A stretch of 38,865 nucleotides of DNA from Bacteroidota bacterium (GCA_026391975.1 JAPLDB010000080.1:43714-82578), one strand, 5' to 3'; numbered from the stretch's first letter, positions 16,745 to 25,481 are shown. Notes: generated by a model not told the origin, from the sequence alone. Numbers and translations are program-made.

Positions 16745-16817
16745 ACAGGCCGCTCATATGGAGCTCTGTTTAAATTGGGTTGTTGATTCTACAAACAGGG
16801 CGCTCCTACGGAGCTCA
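16745..16817. repeat. Pair of REP-like palindromic units in a 344-bp gap
   Basis: Two 23-base units, 16745-16767 and 16795-16817, share 19 of 23 bases (ACAGGnCGCTCnTAnGGAGC core) and lie 50 bases apart. Each contains a GCTC/GAGC inverted repeat. They occupy the gap 16585-16928 between DUF177 and the sensor kinase. I see no gene or clear promoter in the rest of that gap. Confidence 0.75.
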
Positions 16818-16928
16818 AAACCAAATCTAATTGAGCTTAAATAATAGGTTGTACTGTCAGATCAAATGCCTCAAACTGACCTTTATTTCTCTGAACCGCC
16901 GTGCAATGTTGCTTAGGAAAATATTTCT

Positions 16929-19616
16929 TCACGCCACCACCTTCAGCCTCGCCACCAATCGCGACATCTTCTTCAGCAGTTCAACGGTATTGAATGGCTT
17001 GGCAACAAAATCATCCATTCCTGCGGCAAAGCAGCGCTCCACTTCTGTTTTCATGGCGCTGGCAGTCATGGCGATGATGCGTGTTTGGTTTTTTGGAGAA
17101 GGTAATTTACGGATGGCACGTGTGGCATCCAGTCCGTTCATCACCGGCATTTGCACATCCATGAGCACGATATCGTAATTGTTTTCTGAAACAAGTTTTA
17201 TTGCTTCTTCTCCGTTTTCGGCAACATCAATGGTTGCACGGGTAAGCTCCAATTCCAGGGTATCGATTGCAACCAGCTGGTTAAAATGGTTGTCGTCAAC
17301 GAGCAGTATCCTTAGGTCAATCATCTTACGACGAATGTCAGGATCGACCGTTTCAACCACAGCAACTTCTGCTTCCTGTTGTGCGATGAGATAAGGAACA
17401 GAAACATTAAAAGTGCTGCCTTCTCCTTTCACACTTCTTACATCAAGCAAGCCACCCTGCATTTCGATGAGCCGTTTGGAGATGGCAAGTCCAAGGCCTG
17501 TGCCGCCAAATTCACGGTTCACACTGCTGTTTTCCTGAGTGAAGCTGTCAAAAATTTTCCCGATGCTTTCTTCGGCAATGCCCACGCCGGTATCGATCAC
17601 GCTGAAACGCATCCTGCATTGCCCCTTGCCGATTTCTTCTGCACTGCAGGTGATCATTACACTTCCGCTCGAAGTAAACTTAATTGCATTTCCTGCAAGG
17701 TTGATGAGGATTTGCGCGAGACGAACGGGATCACCCATTACAGTTTTTGGAACTTCCGGAGAAATGCGCGCAGAAAATGTCAGCCCTTTTTCTTCAGCCT
17801 TAAAACGCAAAGTGGTGTGTACGTTATTAATTGCATCCCTTACATTGAAAGGAATATTCTCCAGCTCAACTTTCCCTGCCTCTATTTTTGAAAAATCAAG
17901 AATGTCATTGATGAGTACAAGCAAATGGTCTGATGACTGCGTGATTGCATTCAGGTATTTCATCTGCTCAGGCTTTGGATTTTTTTCGTGGAGCAACCGC
18001 GTCATACCCATGATGGCATTTAATGGTGTGCGAATCTCATGACTCATATTGGCCAGGAATTGTTCTTTCAGTTGTGTTTGCTGCAATGCAAGTTCTTTTT
18101 CCTTCCTGTTCTCAATGCTCCTGATGTGTTCCCGGTAGTAAACATATACCAACAACGTAATGGCAATAACGAGTGAAATCCTGAACCACCAGGTGCGATA
18201 GAACGGAGGAGTAATAATTATAGGAACAGAAATTCCGATCTCATTCCAGACATTATCATTGTTCGCAGCTTTTACTCTGAGAGTATATCTTCCGGGATCA
18301 AGATTCGTGTAAGACACAAAATTACGCGTGCCCAGTTTCACCCATTCCTTGTCAAAGTTCTCAAGCATGACAGCGTATTGATTTTTTTCAGCACTAAGAT
18401 AATTCAGTGCCGCAAACTCAAATGAGAAATTATTGTCTCTGTAATTAAATGTAATGGGCAAGCCTGAAAGAATGACCTTGCGTGCTTCAGGGTTGTCGTT
18501 CAATAGAGATTTGTCGATGAGCTTGAAATCAGTAAGTGCGACAGGTGGTATCAATCCATTCACGTGGATGCTGTCGGGATGAAAACTGTTGTAGCCTTTA
18601 AGTCCTCCGAAGAAAATAAATCCATCTGCTGTAATCATTGAAGCATTTTCGTTGAACTGATCTGAAACAAGTTCGCCTCTTGAATCAAAATTTGTTACCT
18701 GTAACTTACCCGGATCAAATCTTGATATTCCCCTATTGGTGCTTATCCATAAAGTTCCAGTTGGATCGCTTTGAATACTGAGTACTCCATTGCTTGCAAG
18801 TTCTTCTACCTCAGAAAATGTACGGAATGAATTTGTCACCGGGTTAAAAACGCTGATCCCGCCACCATTTGTTCCAACCCAGATGTGGTTTTGAAAATCG
18901 GAATGGAGACAAACAACCCGCTGGCTAGGCAATGCAGTAGAATCAGTACTTCCGCCTGTTATTTTCCTGAAGGTATTGCTTGAGAGATTGTATTGAAACA
19001 GCCCTCCGTCAGTACCGATCCACAACCTGTTCTCTGCGTCAACAAGAAGGTCCCTGATAATGCGTTCGTCAAACAGACTTGTGTTGTAAGGATTGAGGTT
19101 GACGTGAGTGATCTTTTCAGTACTGATGTCCATGCTCGATAAACCCTGCCCTGCGCCGATCCAGATTCTGTCATTGTGGTCATGTGCAAGTGATAAAACA
19201 AGGTTACTTTGAATAGAACTATTCAGGTCGGAAGGATTTTTTATAAAAAACCTAATGCTGCATTTGCTGTTTACTATTGTGCGGTTGCCTTCCTGTATAA
19301 ACAAATCTTTATTTTGAAAATATGCCAATCCATTGTTTGTGCCAACCCAGAAATTTCCTTTATCGTCCTTGTTGATGCAGTAAATATTCAGTGTTAAAAG
19401 TGCGTTGATCCTGAAAGTTTTTTTCAGGACATTGTCAAAAATAAAAAGGCCGGCACTGCCGGTTCCAAAAAAGTAAAACCTGTTTCCTTCAAGATGAAAT
19501 GCCTGCACATTGAAGTCGGCCGTATCAAGGTCGATAACAGGATAATTTTTTGCATAAAATCTTTCTTTGAGCGGATTAAGTAATGATATCCCATTCAGTG
19601 TACCGATCCAGAGCAT
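16929..19616 (-). CDS. Hybrid two-component sensor kinase with a propeller sensor (probably N-terminally truncated)
   Basis: From the ATG at 19616 this encodes 895 residues; the frame is open to 19691. Residue numbers here count from 19691. Reg_prop blades recur (LWIGTLNG 27, FWVGTNNG 114, IWIGAGQG 176, LWIGTDGG 223, IWVGTNGGG 270, LWISTNRG 314). A Y_Y_Y domain (about 420-495), a membrane helix (504-518), HisKA with H551, an HATPase domain (N668, DTGVGI 700, GGTGLGL 729) and a receiver with D845 follow. No DNA-binding domain follows the receiver. Complete relatives have a signal peptide and about twice as many blades. Here the frame opens within a blade and overlaps another gene, so I infer loss of the sensor's front half. 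Confidence 0.85.
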   Translation of the reverse strand: MLWIGTLNGISLLNPLKERFYAKNYPVIDLDTADFNVQAFHLEGNRFYFFGTGSAGLFIFDNVLKKTFRINALLTLNIYCINKDDKGNFWVGTNNGLAYFQNKDLFIQEGNRTIVNSKCSIRFFIKNPSDLNSSIQSNLVLSLAHDHNDRIWIGAGQGLSSMDISTEKITHVNLNPYNTSLFDERIIRDLLVDAENRLWIGTDGGLFQYNLSSNTFRKITGGSTDSTALPSQRVVCLHSDFQNHIWVGTNGGGISVFNPVTNSFRTFSEVEELASNGVLSIQSDPTGTLWISTNRGISRFDPGKLQVTNFDSRGELVSDQFNENASMITADGFIFFGGLKGYNSFHPDSIHVNGLIPPVALTDFKLIDKSLLNDNPEARKVILSGLPITFNYRDNNFSFEFAALNYLSAEKNQYAVMLENFDKEWVKLGTRNFVSYTNLDPGRYTLRVKAANNDNVWNEIGISVPIIITPPFYRTWWFRISLVIAITLLVYVYYREHIRSIENRKEKELALQQTQLKEQFLANMSHEIRTPLNAIMGMTRLLHEKNPKPEQMKYLNAITQSSDHLLVLINDILDFSKIEAGKVELENIPFNVRDAINNVHTTLRFKAEEKGLTFSARISPEVPKTVMGDPVRLAQILINLAGNAIKFTSSGSVMITCSAEEIGKGQCRMRFSVIDTGVGIAEESIGKIFDSFTQENSSVNREFGGTGLGLAISKRLIEMQGGLLDVRSVKGEGSTFNVSVPYLIAQQEAEVAVVETVDPDIRRKMIDLRILLVDDNHFNQLVAIDTLELELTRATIDVAENGEEAIKLVSENNYDIVLMDVQMPVMNGLDATRAIRKLPSPKNQTRIIAMTASAMKTEVERCFAAGMDDFVAKPFNTVELLKKMSRLVARLKVVA

Positions 19617-20022
19617 GAACGTAAACCTGATCCTTGGTGCTGCCGGGCATTGTTGCTTTGTAAACAAAGATTCCATTTGCATCAGGTGCATGGCAAAAGA
19701 TCAGGTCAAGTGTAATTTTACTGAACCAGACGCCTTTGTTAGCCTCTGGAATTGTTGGCCCGGAACCATTCACCATTGCCTGGCAAGTCCCTACGTTGTC
19801 AATTGGAAAATTCTCCGACCGCTCTTTTGGTGTCACATTGTATCTTTCCCCGTCTTCACATGCACAGGATAAAGATTTTTCCGAAGTGTCTGCCAGACTC
19901 ACATCACTACTCAAAGTAATGAGCTTATCTAATCGTTCAGTTTCTTCGTGATTCTGATATACAGCGTATGTGATCATGCCTGCCGTATAAGCAATTGCGA
20001 TTTTAATCCATGTTGAATTCAT
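19576..20022 (-). CDS. Unknown small membrane-anchored protein, possibly C-terminally truncated
   Basis: A 148-residue protein I do not recognise. Residues 5-22 (WIKIAIAYTAGMITYAVY) form a signal anchor; the rest would be extracytoplasmic and includes a CAC pair (about 53-55) and two further Cys. A segment NKGVWFSKITLDLIF followed by NGIFVYKA resembles small Bacteroidota proteins of unknown role that have a KGxWFS-type motif. The last 13 residues are read from DNA that also encodes the first propeller blade of the kinase in another frame. This suggests that the true C-terminus was lost at a junction near 19615. The next 263 bases upstream (20023-20285) hold only the serA terminator and a repeat. 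Confidence 0.6.
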   Translation of the reverse strand: MNSTWIKIAIAYTAGMITYAVYQNHEETERLDKLITLSSDVSLADTSEKSLSCACEDGERYNVTPKERSENFPIDNVGTCQAMVNGSGPTIPEANKGVWFSKITLDLIFCHAPDANGIFVYKATMPGSTKDQVYVHALDRYTEWDIIT

Positions 20023-20205
20023 AATAGATAGGGTTTAGTTGGTTTGGTTGTTAGCAATGAATAACCAAAAGTAGGTTATAAGCCAATGCAAGTAAAGAGG
20101 GTTTCCCCTGAATCTTTTTAAGGGTTTTCCCTGATGATTTTCTTTGATTTCATTGCTGAAACAAAGAATTGAAGGAAATTACGATAGGTGTCGCAGACAA
20201 TGCAT

Positions 20206-20251
20206 GAAAAAAGCCGCTTCTCTAATTATCTGAAAGATGCGGCTGTTTTTT
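20206..20251 (-). terminator. Intrinsic terminator after serA (could act in both directions)
   Basis: AGCCGC (minus strand, around 20244-20239) pairs with GCGGCT (20217-20212) across about 21 bases, followed by TTTTTT on the minus strand. The plus strand also has a T-run after the stem (GTTTTTTATT), so it may also serve transcripts arriving from the other side. Confidence 0.7.
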
Positions 20252-20285
20252 ATTCCCTCCGTTAGGGAGGGTTAGGGTGGGCTCC
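20252..20285 (-). repeat. REP-like hairpin element directly after the serA stop
   Basis: The minus strand reads CCCACCCTAACCCTCCC then TAACGGAGGG, a CCCTCC/GGAGGG hairpin starting about four bases after the serA stop codon. The same element follows the SufT-like gene at 28489-28517. Confidence 0.75.
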
Positions 20286-21257
20286 TTACTTGCTGTTGAA
20301 GTACTCAACTACTTTTTGAGCAAGCTCAATACCGATACGTTCCTGTGCTTCTTTTGTAGAGCCGCCAATGTGAGGGCTTAAGGTAACCTTAGGATGTTTG
20401 CGCAGTGCTTCTTTTATGAGCGGCTCACCTTCAAAAACATCTATTCCAGCAAAAGCAACTTTGCCTGAGCTGAGTGCTTCAATCAGGTCGTTTTCGGAAA
20501 CTACACCACCGCGGGCTGTGTTCACAATGCCGACTCCGGCTTTCATGAGGTCAAATTCTTTTTTACCAATAACAGGTGAACTGCCTTTCGGAAAAGGAAC
20601 GTGCATGGTGATGAAATCACTTTCTGTGATGAGCTTGGTAAAAGAAACACACTTGAAAGTAATAGAAACCTTTCGCTGGCTGAGGGCTGGATGAAAATCC
20701 AGATCGACCTCAACATCTTCATTGTTAAGGCGGTGAAACAATACATTCATGCCAAGTCCGACTGCAATGGCTGCAACGCATTTCCCGATTTGACCTGCGC
20801 CGATGATGCCCAGTGTTTTTCCGCGCAGCTCAATGCCGGCAGAATAATTTTTTTTCAGTTTGTCAAATGTTTCTTTGGAATCGCTTCCGGGCATATTGCG
20901 ATTCGCATCATGAAGAAAACGAACACCCGTAAATAAATGAGCAAATACAAGTTCGGCAACAGATTGTGATGATGCCGCGGGCGTATTGATTACTGCCAGC
21001 CCTTTTTCACGTGCATACTTTACGTCAATGTTGTCCATGCCTACGCCTGCACGACCGATGAGTTTTAAATTCGGCACAGCATCAATGTTTGCCTGCCGCA
21101 CCTGTGTGGCACTGCGGACAAGTATTGCATCAAAATTTTTCAATGCATCACTTAGGTTTTCCTGTGCAACTTTATCGGTAGAAACAGAAAAGCCGGCAGC
21201 TTCGAAAATCTTTTTTCCGGCAGCATCGATGCCATCGTTGGCGAGTATTTTAATCAT
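20286..21257 (-). CDS. serA: D-3-phosphoglycerate dehydrogenase, short form
   Basis: A 323-residue D-2-hydroxyacid dehydrogenase. The NAD-binding motif is GIIGAGQIG (150-158), and the catalytic residues are R249 (NTARGG), E278 (DVFEGEP) and H296 (SPHIGGS). It lacks the C-terminal ACT domain that gives serine feedback in longer SerA proteins. It oxidises 3-phosphoglycerate to 3-phosphohydroxypyruvate. The gene follows serC by 59 bases, so the first two steps of serine synthesis are together. A terminator and a REP-like hairpin end the unit. The SerA assignment rests on the serC pairing as well as the fold. Confidence 0.93.
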   Translation of the reverse strand: MIKILANDGIDAAGKKIFEAAGFSVSTDKVAQENLSDALKNFDAILVRSATQVRQANIDAVPNLKLIGRAGVGMDNIDVKYAREKGLAVINTPAASSQSVAELVFAHLFTGVRFLHDANRNMPGSDSKETFDKLKKNYSAGIELRGKTLGIIGAGQIGKCVAAIAVGLGMNVLFHRLNNEDVEVDLDFHPALSQRKVSITFKCVSFTKLITESDFITMHVPFPKGSSPVIGKKEFDLMKAGVGIVNTARGGVVSENDLIEALSSGKVAFAGIDVFEGEPLIKEALRKHPKVTLSPHIGGSTKEAQERIGIELAQKVVEYFNSK

Positions 21258-21316
21258 GATTTTATATTTAGATCATCATGAATCACAATGATCATGAAAA
21301 TCAGCGTTCAATTTTT

Positions 21317-22384
21317 TTAAGCCTTAACATTTGCGAATTCCTTCATCACCTGAACAAGTGCCTTCACGCTGTCAAGTGGCAATGCATTGTACATGCTTGC
21401 ACGGAAGCCACCGACTGAACGGTGTCCTTTGATGCCGATGATTCCTGCAGCTTTCGTCATTGCCAGAAATTCCTCGTCAAGGGAACTGTCATTTAATAGG
21501 AAACATGCATTCATCGGAGAGCGGTCTTCTTTTGCAGCGGTGCCGACAAACATCGGATTGCTGTCTACTTCGCCGTAGAAAAGGTCAAATTTCTGCTGGT
21601 TGATTTTCTGCATGCCTTCCACACCGCCAATGCTCTTAAGCCATTCAAGGGTGTACATTATTACAAGAATCCCAAATACAGGAGGTGTGTTGTACAAAGA
21701 ATCATTTTCAAGATGCGTTTTATAGTCAAGCATGGTTGGCAATGTTTTTCCGTGCGTACCAACAATGTCCTTCTTGATGATCACCATCGTAACACCAGAA
21801 GGACCCATGTTTTTCTGTGCACCGGCATAAATGAGATCAAATTTTGAAACATCAACAGGGCGGGAAAAAATATCGGAAGACATATCGCATACAACCGGGA
21901 TCGGTGATGCAGGGAATTCTTTTACCTGGGTGCCATGAATTGTTTCATTCGATGTAATATGGAAATAGTCACAATCTGTCGGGATCGTGTATCCTTTCGG
22001 CATGTAAGAATAGTTTTTGTCTTTGCTTGAGGCAAGTACAGAAACTTCTCCGAAAAGTTTTGCTTCCTTGATGGCCTTGTTACTCCATGCACCCTCGTCA
22101 ATATACGCTGCTTTCTTTTTCAGCAGGTTCATGGGAACCATGGCAAATTGGGTGCTTGCACCGCCCTGAACGAAAAGCACTTCATGGGTATCAGGAACTT
22201 TCAATAATTCTTTTACCAAAGACTTAGCCTTTTGCAAAACTGCTTCAAAATCCTTGCTACGGTGGGAGATTTCAAGGACACCCATTCCGGAATTATTAAA
22301 ATTGAGGATATCAGCAGCAGCTTTTTGCAATGCTGATTCAGGGAGAATGCCGGGACCGGCGCCGAAGTTATGTTTGCGATTCAT
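21317..22384 (-). CDS. serC: Phosphoserine aminotransferase
   Basis: A 355-residue class V aminotransferase of full SerC length. It opens HNFGAGPGILPESAL (residues 5-19), has FVQGGASTQFAMVPMNL (71-87), and has the pyridoxal-phosphate lysine K191 in YAGAQKNMGPSG. The C-terminal substrate loop reads GHRSVGGFRASMYNA. It converts 3-phosphohydroxypyruvate and glutamate to phosphoserine. It heads the serC-serA unit. Confidence 0.96.
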   Translation of the reverse strand: MNRKHNFGAGPGILPESALQKAAADILNFNNSGMGVLEISHRSKDFEAVLQKAKSLVKELLKVPDTHEVLFVQGGASTQFAMVPMNLLKKKAAYIDEGAWSNKAIKEAKLFGEVSVLASSKDKNYSYMPKGYTIPTDCDYFHITSNETIHGTQVKEFPASPIPVVCDMSSDIFSRPVDVSKFDLIYAGAQKNMGPSGVTMVIIKKDIVGTHGKTLPTMLDYKTHLENDSLYNTPPVFGILVIMYTLEWLKSIGGVEGMQKINQQKFDLFYGEVDSNPMFVGTAAKEDRSPMNACFLLNDSSLDEEFLAMTKAAGIIGIKGHRSVGGFRASMYNALPLDSVKALVQVMKEFANVKA

Positions 22385-22411
22385 AAGGATATGATTTTAG
22401 AATTTGAGGTT

Positions 22412-22419
22412 CAAAGGTA
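22412..22419 (-). promoter_or_regulatory. Candidate -7 element for serC-serA
   Basis: TACCTTTG on the minus strand, 27 bases before the serC ATG, matches TAnnTTTG. The matching upstream position carries TTTTTC instead of a clean TTG. Confidence 0.45.
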
Positions 22420-22490
22420 TAGGTTTTATGCGATCATGAAAAACAATAACTACAGAAGGAAAAAAGCCAATTTAGCAGCCAGGACTAGTA

Positions 22491-22740
22491 ACCATGGAGA
22501 CACGGAGATTTACTGCCAAATACCTCTGTGGCCCTCTGTGTCTCCGTGGTGATTGGCTGTTGTTTACAAACTGTTTAAGAAGTCATCCACTATTAATGTA
22601 AAATGCAAACATATGAGTCACGGAGATACACGGAGAAGAACCTCTGTAATTCTCTGTGTCCGCGGTGAAGGGCTGTTGGCTACACGCTGATTTTAATTTC
22701 GATATAGAAAATGAAAACATATGAGGGCACAGAGAGTCAT
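22491..22740. repeat. Cluster of CACGGAGA/TCTCCGTG inverted-repeat units in a 402-bp gap
   Basis: Unit 1 (22491-22552) has ATGGAGACACGGAGA facing CTCTGTGTCTCCGTGG. Unit 2 (22616-22669) has TCACGGAGATACACGG facing CTCTGTGTCCGCGGTG. Both are followed by GGCTGTTG. A partial third unit begins near 22709 and shares AAATGNAAACATATGAG with the lead-in of unit 2. The units are about 115-125 bases apart. The gap 22385-22786 between serC and the VOC gene otherwise holds only the serC promoter. Confidence 0.8.
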
Positions 22741-22786
22741 AAAGATTTTTCTACACAGACGAAGTAAATATTTTCAATTTTGGGAT

Positions 22787-23200
22787 TTATTTGGTCACCA
22801 CATTCAGCATCTTTTCAAACTCCAGATCCTTCGGCTCCCATAGTTCAATCTTGTTTCCTTCCGGGTCCATGATGTGCACAAACTTCCCGTAATCAAAAGA
22901 CTCGATCTCATCCACAACCTGTACGCCTTCGCTTTTCAATATTTTTACCAGCTCCTCCAGGTTCTCAACACGATAATTGATCATGAATTCTTTCGGTGAA
23001 GGATCAAAATATTTGGTGTCGGCTTTGAAAGGGCTCCACGCTGTATATCCTTTTTCCTCCGGCTTGTCACTCTTGCGCCATTCGAAAGAAGTTCCGTATG
23101 CATCGGTGTTTATGCCTAAGTGCTTACTGTACCATTCCTTTATCATATCAGGATTTTCACACTTGAAAAAAAATCCTCCGAGGGATGTTACCCGTTTCAT
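22787..23200 (-). CDS. VOC (glyoxalase/bleomycin-resistance) superfamily protein
   Basis: A 137-residue protein with one VOC domain. It begins RVTSLGGFFFKCENPDMIKEW, has YSKHLGINTD, and ends with HIMDPEGNKIELWEP, the typical last strand with the metal-ligand Glu. VOC proteins range from glyoxalases to isomerases and resistance proteins, and no substrate can be read here. It is transcribed away from lysA, with a 51-base gap that must hold both promoters. Confidence 0.9.
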   Translation of the reverse strand: MKRVTSLGGFFFKCENPDMIKEWYSKHLGINTDAYGTSFEWRKSDKPEEKGYTAWSPFKADTKYFDPSPKEFMINYRVENLEELVKILKSEGVQVVDEIESFDYGKFVHIMDPEGNKIELWEPKDLEFEKMLNVVTK

Positions 23201-23207
23201 ATTAGAT

Positions 23208-23215
23208 TACTTTTG
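23208..23215 (+). promoter_or_regulatory. Possible -7 element for lysA
   Basis: TACTTTTG fits TAnnTTTG, 36 bases before the chosen lysA ATG. No convincing TTG is seen at -33, where the DNA is VOC coding sequence. Confidence 0.35.
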
Positions 23216-23251
23216 AAGACCAATAGTACAATCTTTTTACGAAAGCATATA

Positions 23252-24484
23252 ATGGAAGAACTCAATGACTATTTAGCAAAAAAAGGAAAAAAGCTTGAAA
23301 CGCTTTGCGAACAATTCGGCACACCTTTGTATGTATATGACGGCGACATCATCGAGCGGCAGTATAAAAAACTGACTTCGTCTTTCAGCAGCGTTTCGTT
23401 GAAGATCAAATATGCGCTGAAGGCCAACACCAATCAGGGTATTTTAAAGCTGATGAGAAAATTGGGTTCAGGACTTGATGCAGTTTCCATTGAGGAAGTT
23501 CAGTTGGGTCTACTTGCGGGTTTTTCTCCGGAAGAAATACTATTTACTCCGAATGGGGTTGCTTTTGACGAATTAAAAAAAGCAGTGGAAATAGGAGTGA
23601 AGATCAATATTGACAACATCTCTGTTCTTGAACATTTCGGTCATGATTACGGCGACAAAGTACCATGTTGCATCAGGCTGAATCCGCATATAATGGCAGG
23701 AGGAAATACACACATTCAGACAGGTCATATTGATTCGAAATTCGGAATTTCTATTTATCAGTTGCGGCATGTGGAGCGCATCATTAAAAATTACAACATC
23801 AGAATAAACGGATTGCACATCCATACAGGCTCTGAAATTCTTGACTCATCCGTTTTTCTTCGCGTGGCTGATCTGATGTTTGAGACTGCGCAAAGTTTTC
23901 CTGAGCTGGAATTTATAGATTTCGGCAGCGGGTTTAAAGTTGCATACAAGGACGGTGATGCGGTAACCGATATTGAAGAACTGGGTAAAGAACTTTCACA
24001 ACGCTTCAATGATTTCTGCAAGGGTTATGGAAAAAAACTTGAGCTCTGGTTTGAGCCGGGCAAATTTCTGGTGAGCGAATGCGGATTCCTTCTGGTGAAG
24101 GTGAACGTGATCAAGCAAACACTCTCAACCGTTTTTGCAGGCGTCGATTCAGGACAAAATCACCTGATACGTCCGATGTTTTATGATTCTCACCACCACA
24201 TTGCAAACCTTTCCAACCCAAATGACAAGCCGCGGATTTATTCTGTGGTGGGTTACATCTGCGAAACCGACACCCTCGGCTGGGACCGTAAGATCAGTGA
24301 GATCCGTGAAGGAGATATACTTGCCATCTGCAATGCTGGTGCTTATGGTTTTTCGATGAGTAACAATTATAACTCACGTATGCGTCCACCGGAAATACTT
24401 ATCTATAAGGACAAAGTACACCTCATCCGAAAGCGGGAAACGATTGAGGACTTGCTGAGGAATCAGGTGGAGGTGGAATTATAA
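23252..24484 (+). CDS. lysA: Diaminopimelate decarboxylase
   Basis: A 410-residue fold-III PLP decarboxylase. K57 in YALKANTN binds pyridoxal phosphate. LHIHTGSEI (188-196) and FIDFGSGFK (221-229) are cofactor-phosphate segments. WFEPGKFLVSECG (266-278) binds substrate, and C337 in ICETDTLGWD comes from the neighbouring subunit. NAGAYGFSMSNNYNSR is the C-terminal signature. It makes lysine from meso-diaminopimelate. I chose the ATG at 23252 (MEELNDYLAKKGKKLETL); the frame is open 44 codons further up but runs into the divergent VOC gene, so that extension is spurious. Confidence 0.95.
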   Translation: MEELNDYLAKKGKKLETLCEQFGTPLYVYDGDIIERQYKKLTSSFSSVSLKIKYALKANTNQGILKLMRKLGSGLDAVSIEEVQLGLLAGFSPEEILFTPNGVAFDELKKAVEIGVKINIDNISVLEHFGHDYGDKVPCCIRLNPHIMAGGNTHIQTGHIDSKFGISIYQLRHVERIIKNYNIRINGLHIHTGSEILDSSVFLRVADLMFETAQSFPELEFIDFGSGFKVAYKDGDAVTDIEELGKELSQRFNDFCKGYGKKLELWFEPGKFLVSECGFLLVKVNVIKQTLSTVFAGVDSGQNHLIRPMFYDSHHHIANLSNPNDKPRIYSVVGYICETDTLGWDRKISEIREGDILAICNAGAYGFSMSNNYNSRMRPPEILIYKDKVHLIRKRETIEDLLRNQVEVEL

Positions 24485-24493
24485 TTTGGAGTA

Positions 24494-24569
24494 GTCATTG
24501 CGAGGAACAACCTGTCCCGCTTTTCGCTGGCAAACAATCCCCAAACAAGAATTGTCACTGCGAGGAACG
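24494..24569. repeat. Two copies of a TCAnTGCGAGGAAC repeat
   Basis: GTCATTGCGAGGAACAA (from 24494) and GTCACTGCGAGGAACGA (from 24554) are direct copies 60 bases apart, just after lysA. They match a dispersed intergenic repeat seen in many bacterial genomes. They form the left part of the 399-base gap 24485-24883; the rest holds a structured element (24638-24711) and A/T-rich DNA with no gene. Confidence 0.7.
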
Positions 24570-24637
24570 AAGCAGTCTCCCGAATTAAGTACTTAAAATC
24601 AAGAGAAGCGAAACTGTTACATTTCATAGTTACCACT

Positions 24638-24711
24638 CTGCCCGTCTTCCGCTGCTACTCCGGCTCACGCTGAAGGCCGGCGCATGCGGGGTATCCGCTG
24701 CAGCCGGGGCT
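24638..24711 (-). ncRNA. Structured intergenic element, left copy (possibly a Flavo-1-like RNA)
   Basis: On the minus strand it starts AGCCCCGGCTGCAGCGGATA, contains a CCGGC/GCCGG hairpin, and ends GTAGCAGCGGAAGACGGGC, so GCCC and GGGC can close an outer stem. The second copy is at 25691-25760 on the plus strand; both share AGCCCnG, GCAGYGGAnA and GCAGCG blocks around a variable hairpin. This layout recurs in Bacteroidota genomes and may match an Rfam family such as Flavo-1, which I could not check. It could be a small RNA or a transcript-end element. Confidence 0.45.
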
Positions 24712-24883
24712 ATTTAACCGGCAGCACAGTTTTTGAGAAACCTTCCTTACATCCCAATCGCGTTTTAACGTTAGTAGAAATTACCAACATTTCTGTCATT
24801 AGAAATAATATTATCGTTTTATCAAGTTAATAGAGCGGTAACAAACCGAAATTTTGACAATACAAGATGGGGATTTTGACTCA

Positions 24884-25423
24884 CTACTCCCCATCATACC
24901 TTTTATACCCGATTTTCCTTCTTGGCGGATTCGGCGTTTCCATCAATTGGCGAATCGCTTCAAACAGTGCCTGTATTTCATCGTCGTGTTTGTCAAATTT
25001 ATTTTCAAGTAATTGAAATTTTGTTGCAAGTTCTTTATGGGTAGAAAGTACTTCGCGCAACTTTACAAATGCCCGAACTACCTGTATGCTTGCTTCAACC
25101 GCAATTCTGCTGTTGAGTACGCTGGCAAGCATCACAGCTCCGTGTTCTGTAAAGGCGTACGGAAGGTATTTTCGATATCTGCCTTTGCCTTTCTCAAAGG
25201 TCGCAATTTGCGACCTTTGAAAGTCGTATTCGGATTTTGTGAGTTGAAATATAAAGTCCTTCGGAAATCTGGTTATGTTTCTACGAACCTGTTCATTTAG
25301 CCTCTTGACGGTAACGCCATACATCATAGCCAGGTCAGTATCAATCATTACTTTATGATTTCGGATGAGATAAATTTTGTTCTCAATTCTTTCGATTGGT
25401 ACCAGCGTTTTTGTTTTCGGCAT
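24884..25423 (-). CDS. ORF6N domain-containing protein
   Basis: A 179-residue protein with an ORF6N domain at about residues 8-105. Visible features are IENKIYLIRNHKVMIDTDLA, YGVTVKRLNEQVRRN, RFPKDFIFQLTKSEY and KYLPYAFTEHGAVMLASVL. The C-terminus (about 115-160) is a likely coiled coil, followed by a basic tail. ORF6N is a DNA-binding or regulatory domain best known from phage antirepressor-like proteins, and solitary chromosomal copies are common in Bacteroidota. The exact role here is unknown. A 12-base-arm palindrome lies inside the gene and a matching one lies upstream of the start. Structured elements flank it on both sides in inverted orientation. Confidence 0.9.
   Translation of the reverse strand: MPKTKTLVPIERIENKIYLIRNHKVMIDTDLAMMYGVTVKRLNEQVRRNITRFPKDFIFQLTKSEYDFQRSQIATFEKGKGRYRKYLPYAFTEHGAVMLASVLNSRIAVEASIQVVRAFVKLREVLSTHKELATKFQLLENKFDKHDDEIQALFEAIRQLMETPNPPRRKIGYKRYDGE
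25195..25219. promoter_or_regulatory. Palindrome inside the ORF6N gene (possible operator)
   Basis: Two perfect 12-base arms flank one central base; the core is TCGCAATTTGCGA (25201-25213). In the protein frame it encodes the RSQIATF region. It has the same core pattern (TCRCAATTTGYGA) as the palindrome at 25482-25494. Confidence 0.6.
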
Positions 25424-25481
25424 ATCTTTAATTTTTATGGGACTGTGGAGAATTGCAATAACGATTTAGAATTCTCTAAGG

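Noticed and set aside
22370-22552. 60-codon frame upstream of serC
   Set aside because: It lies across the serC promoter and a palindromic repeat and has no protein-like features.
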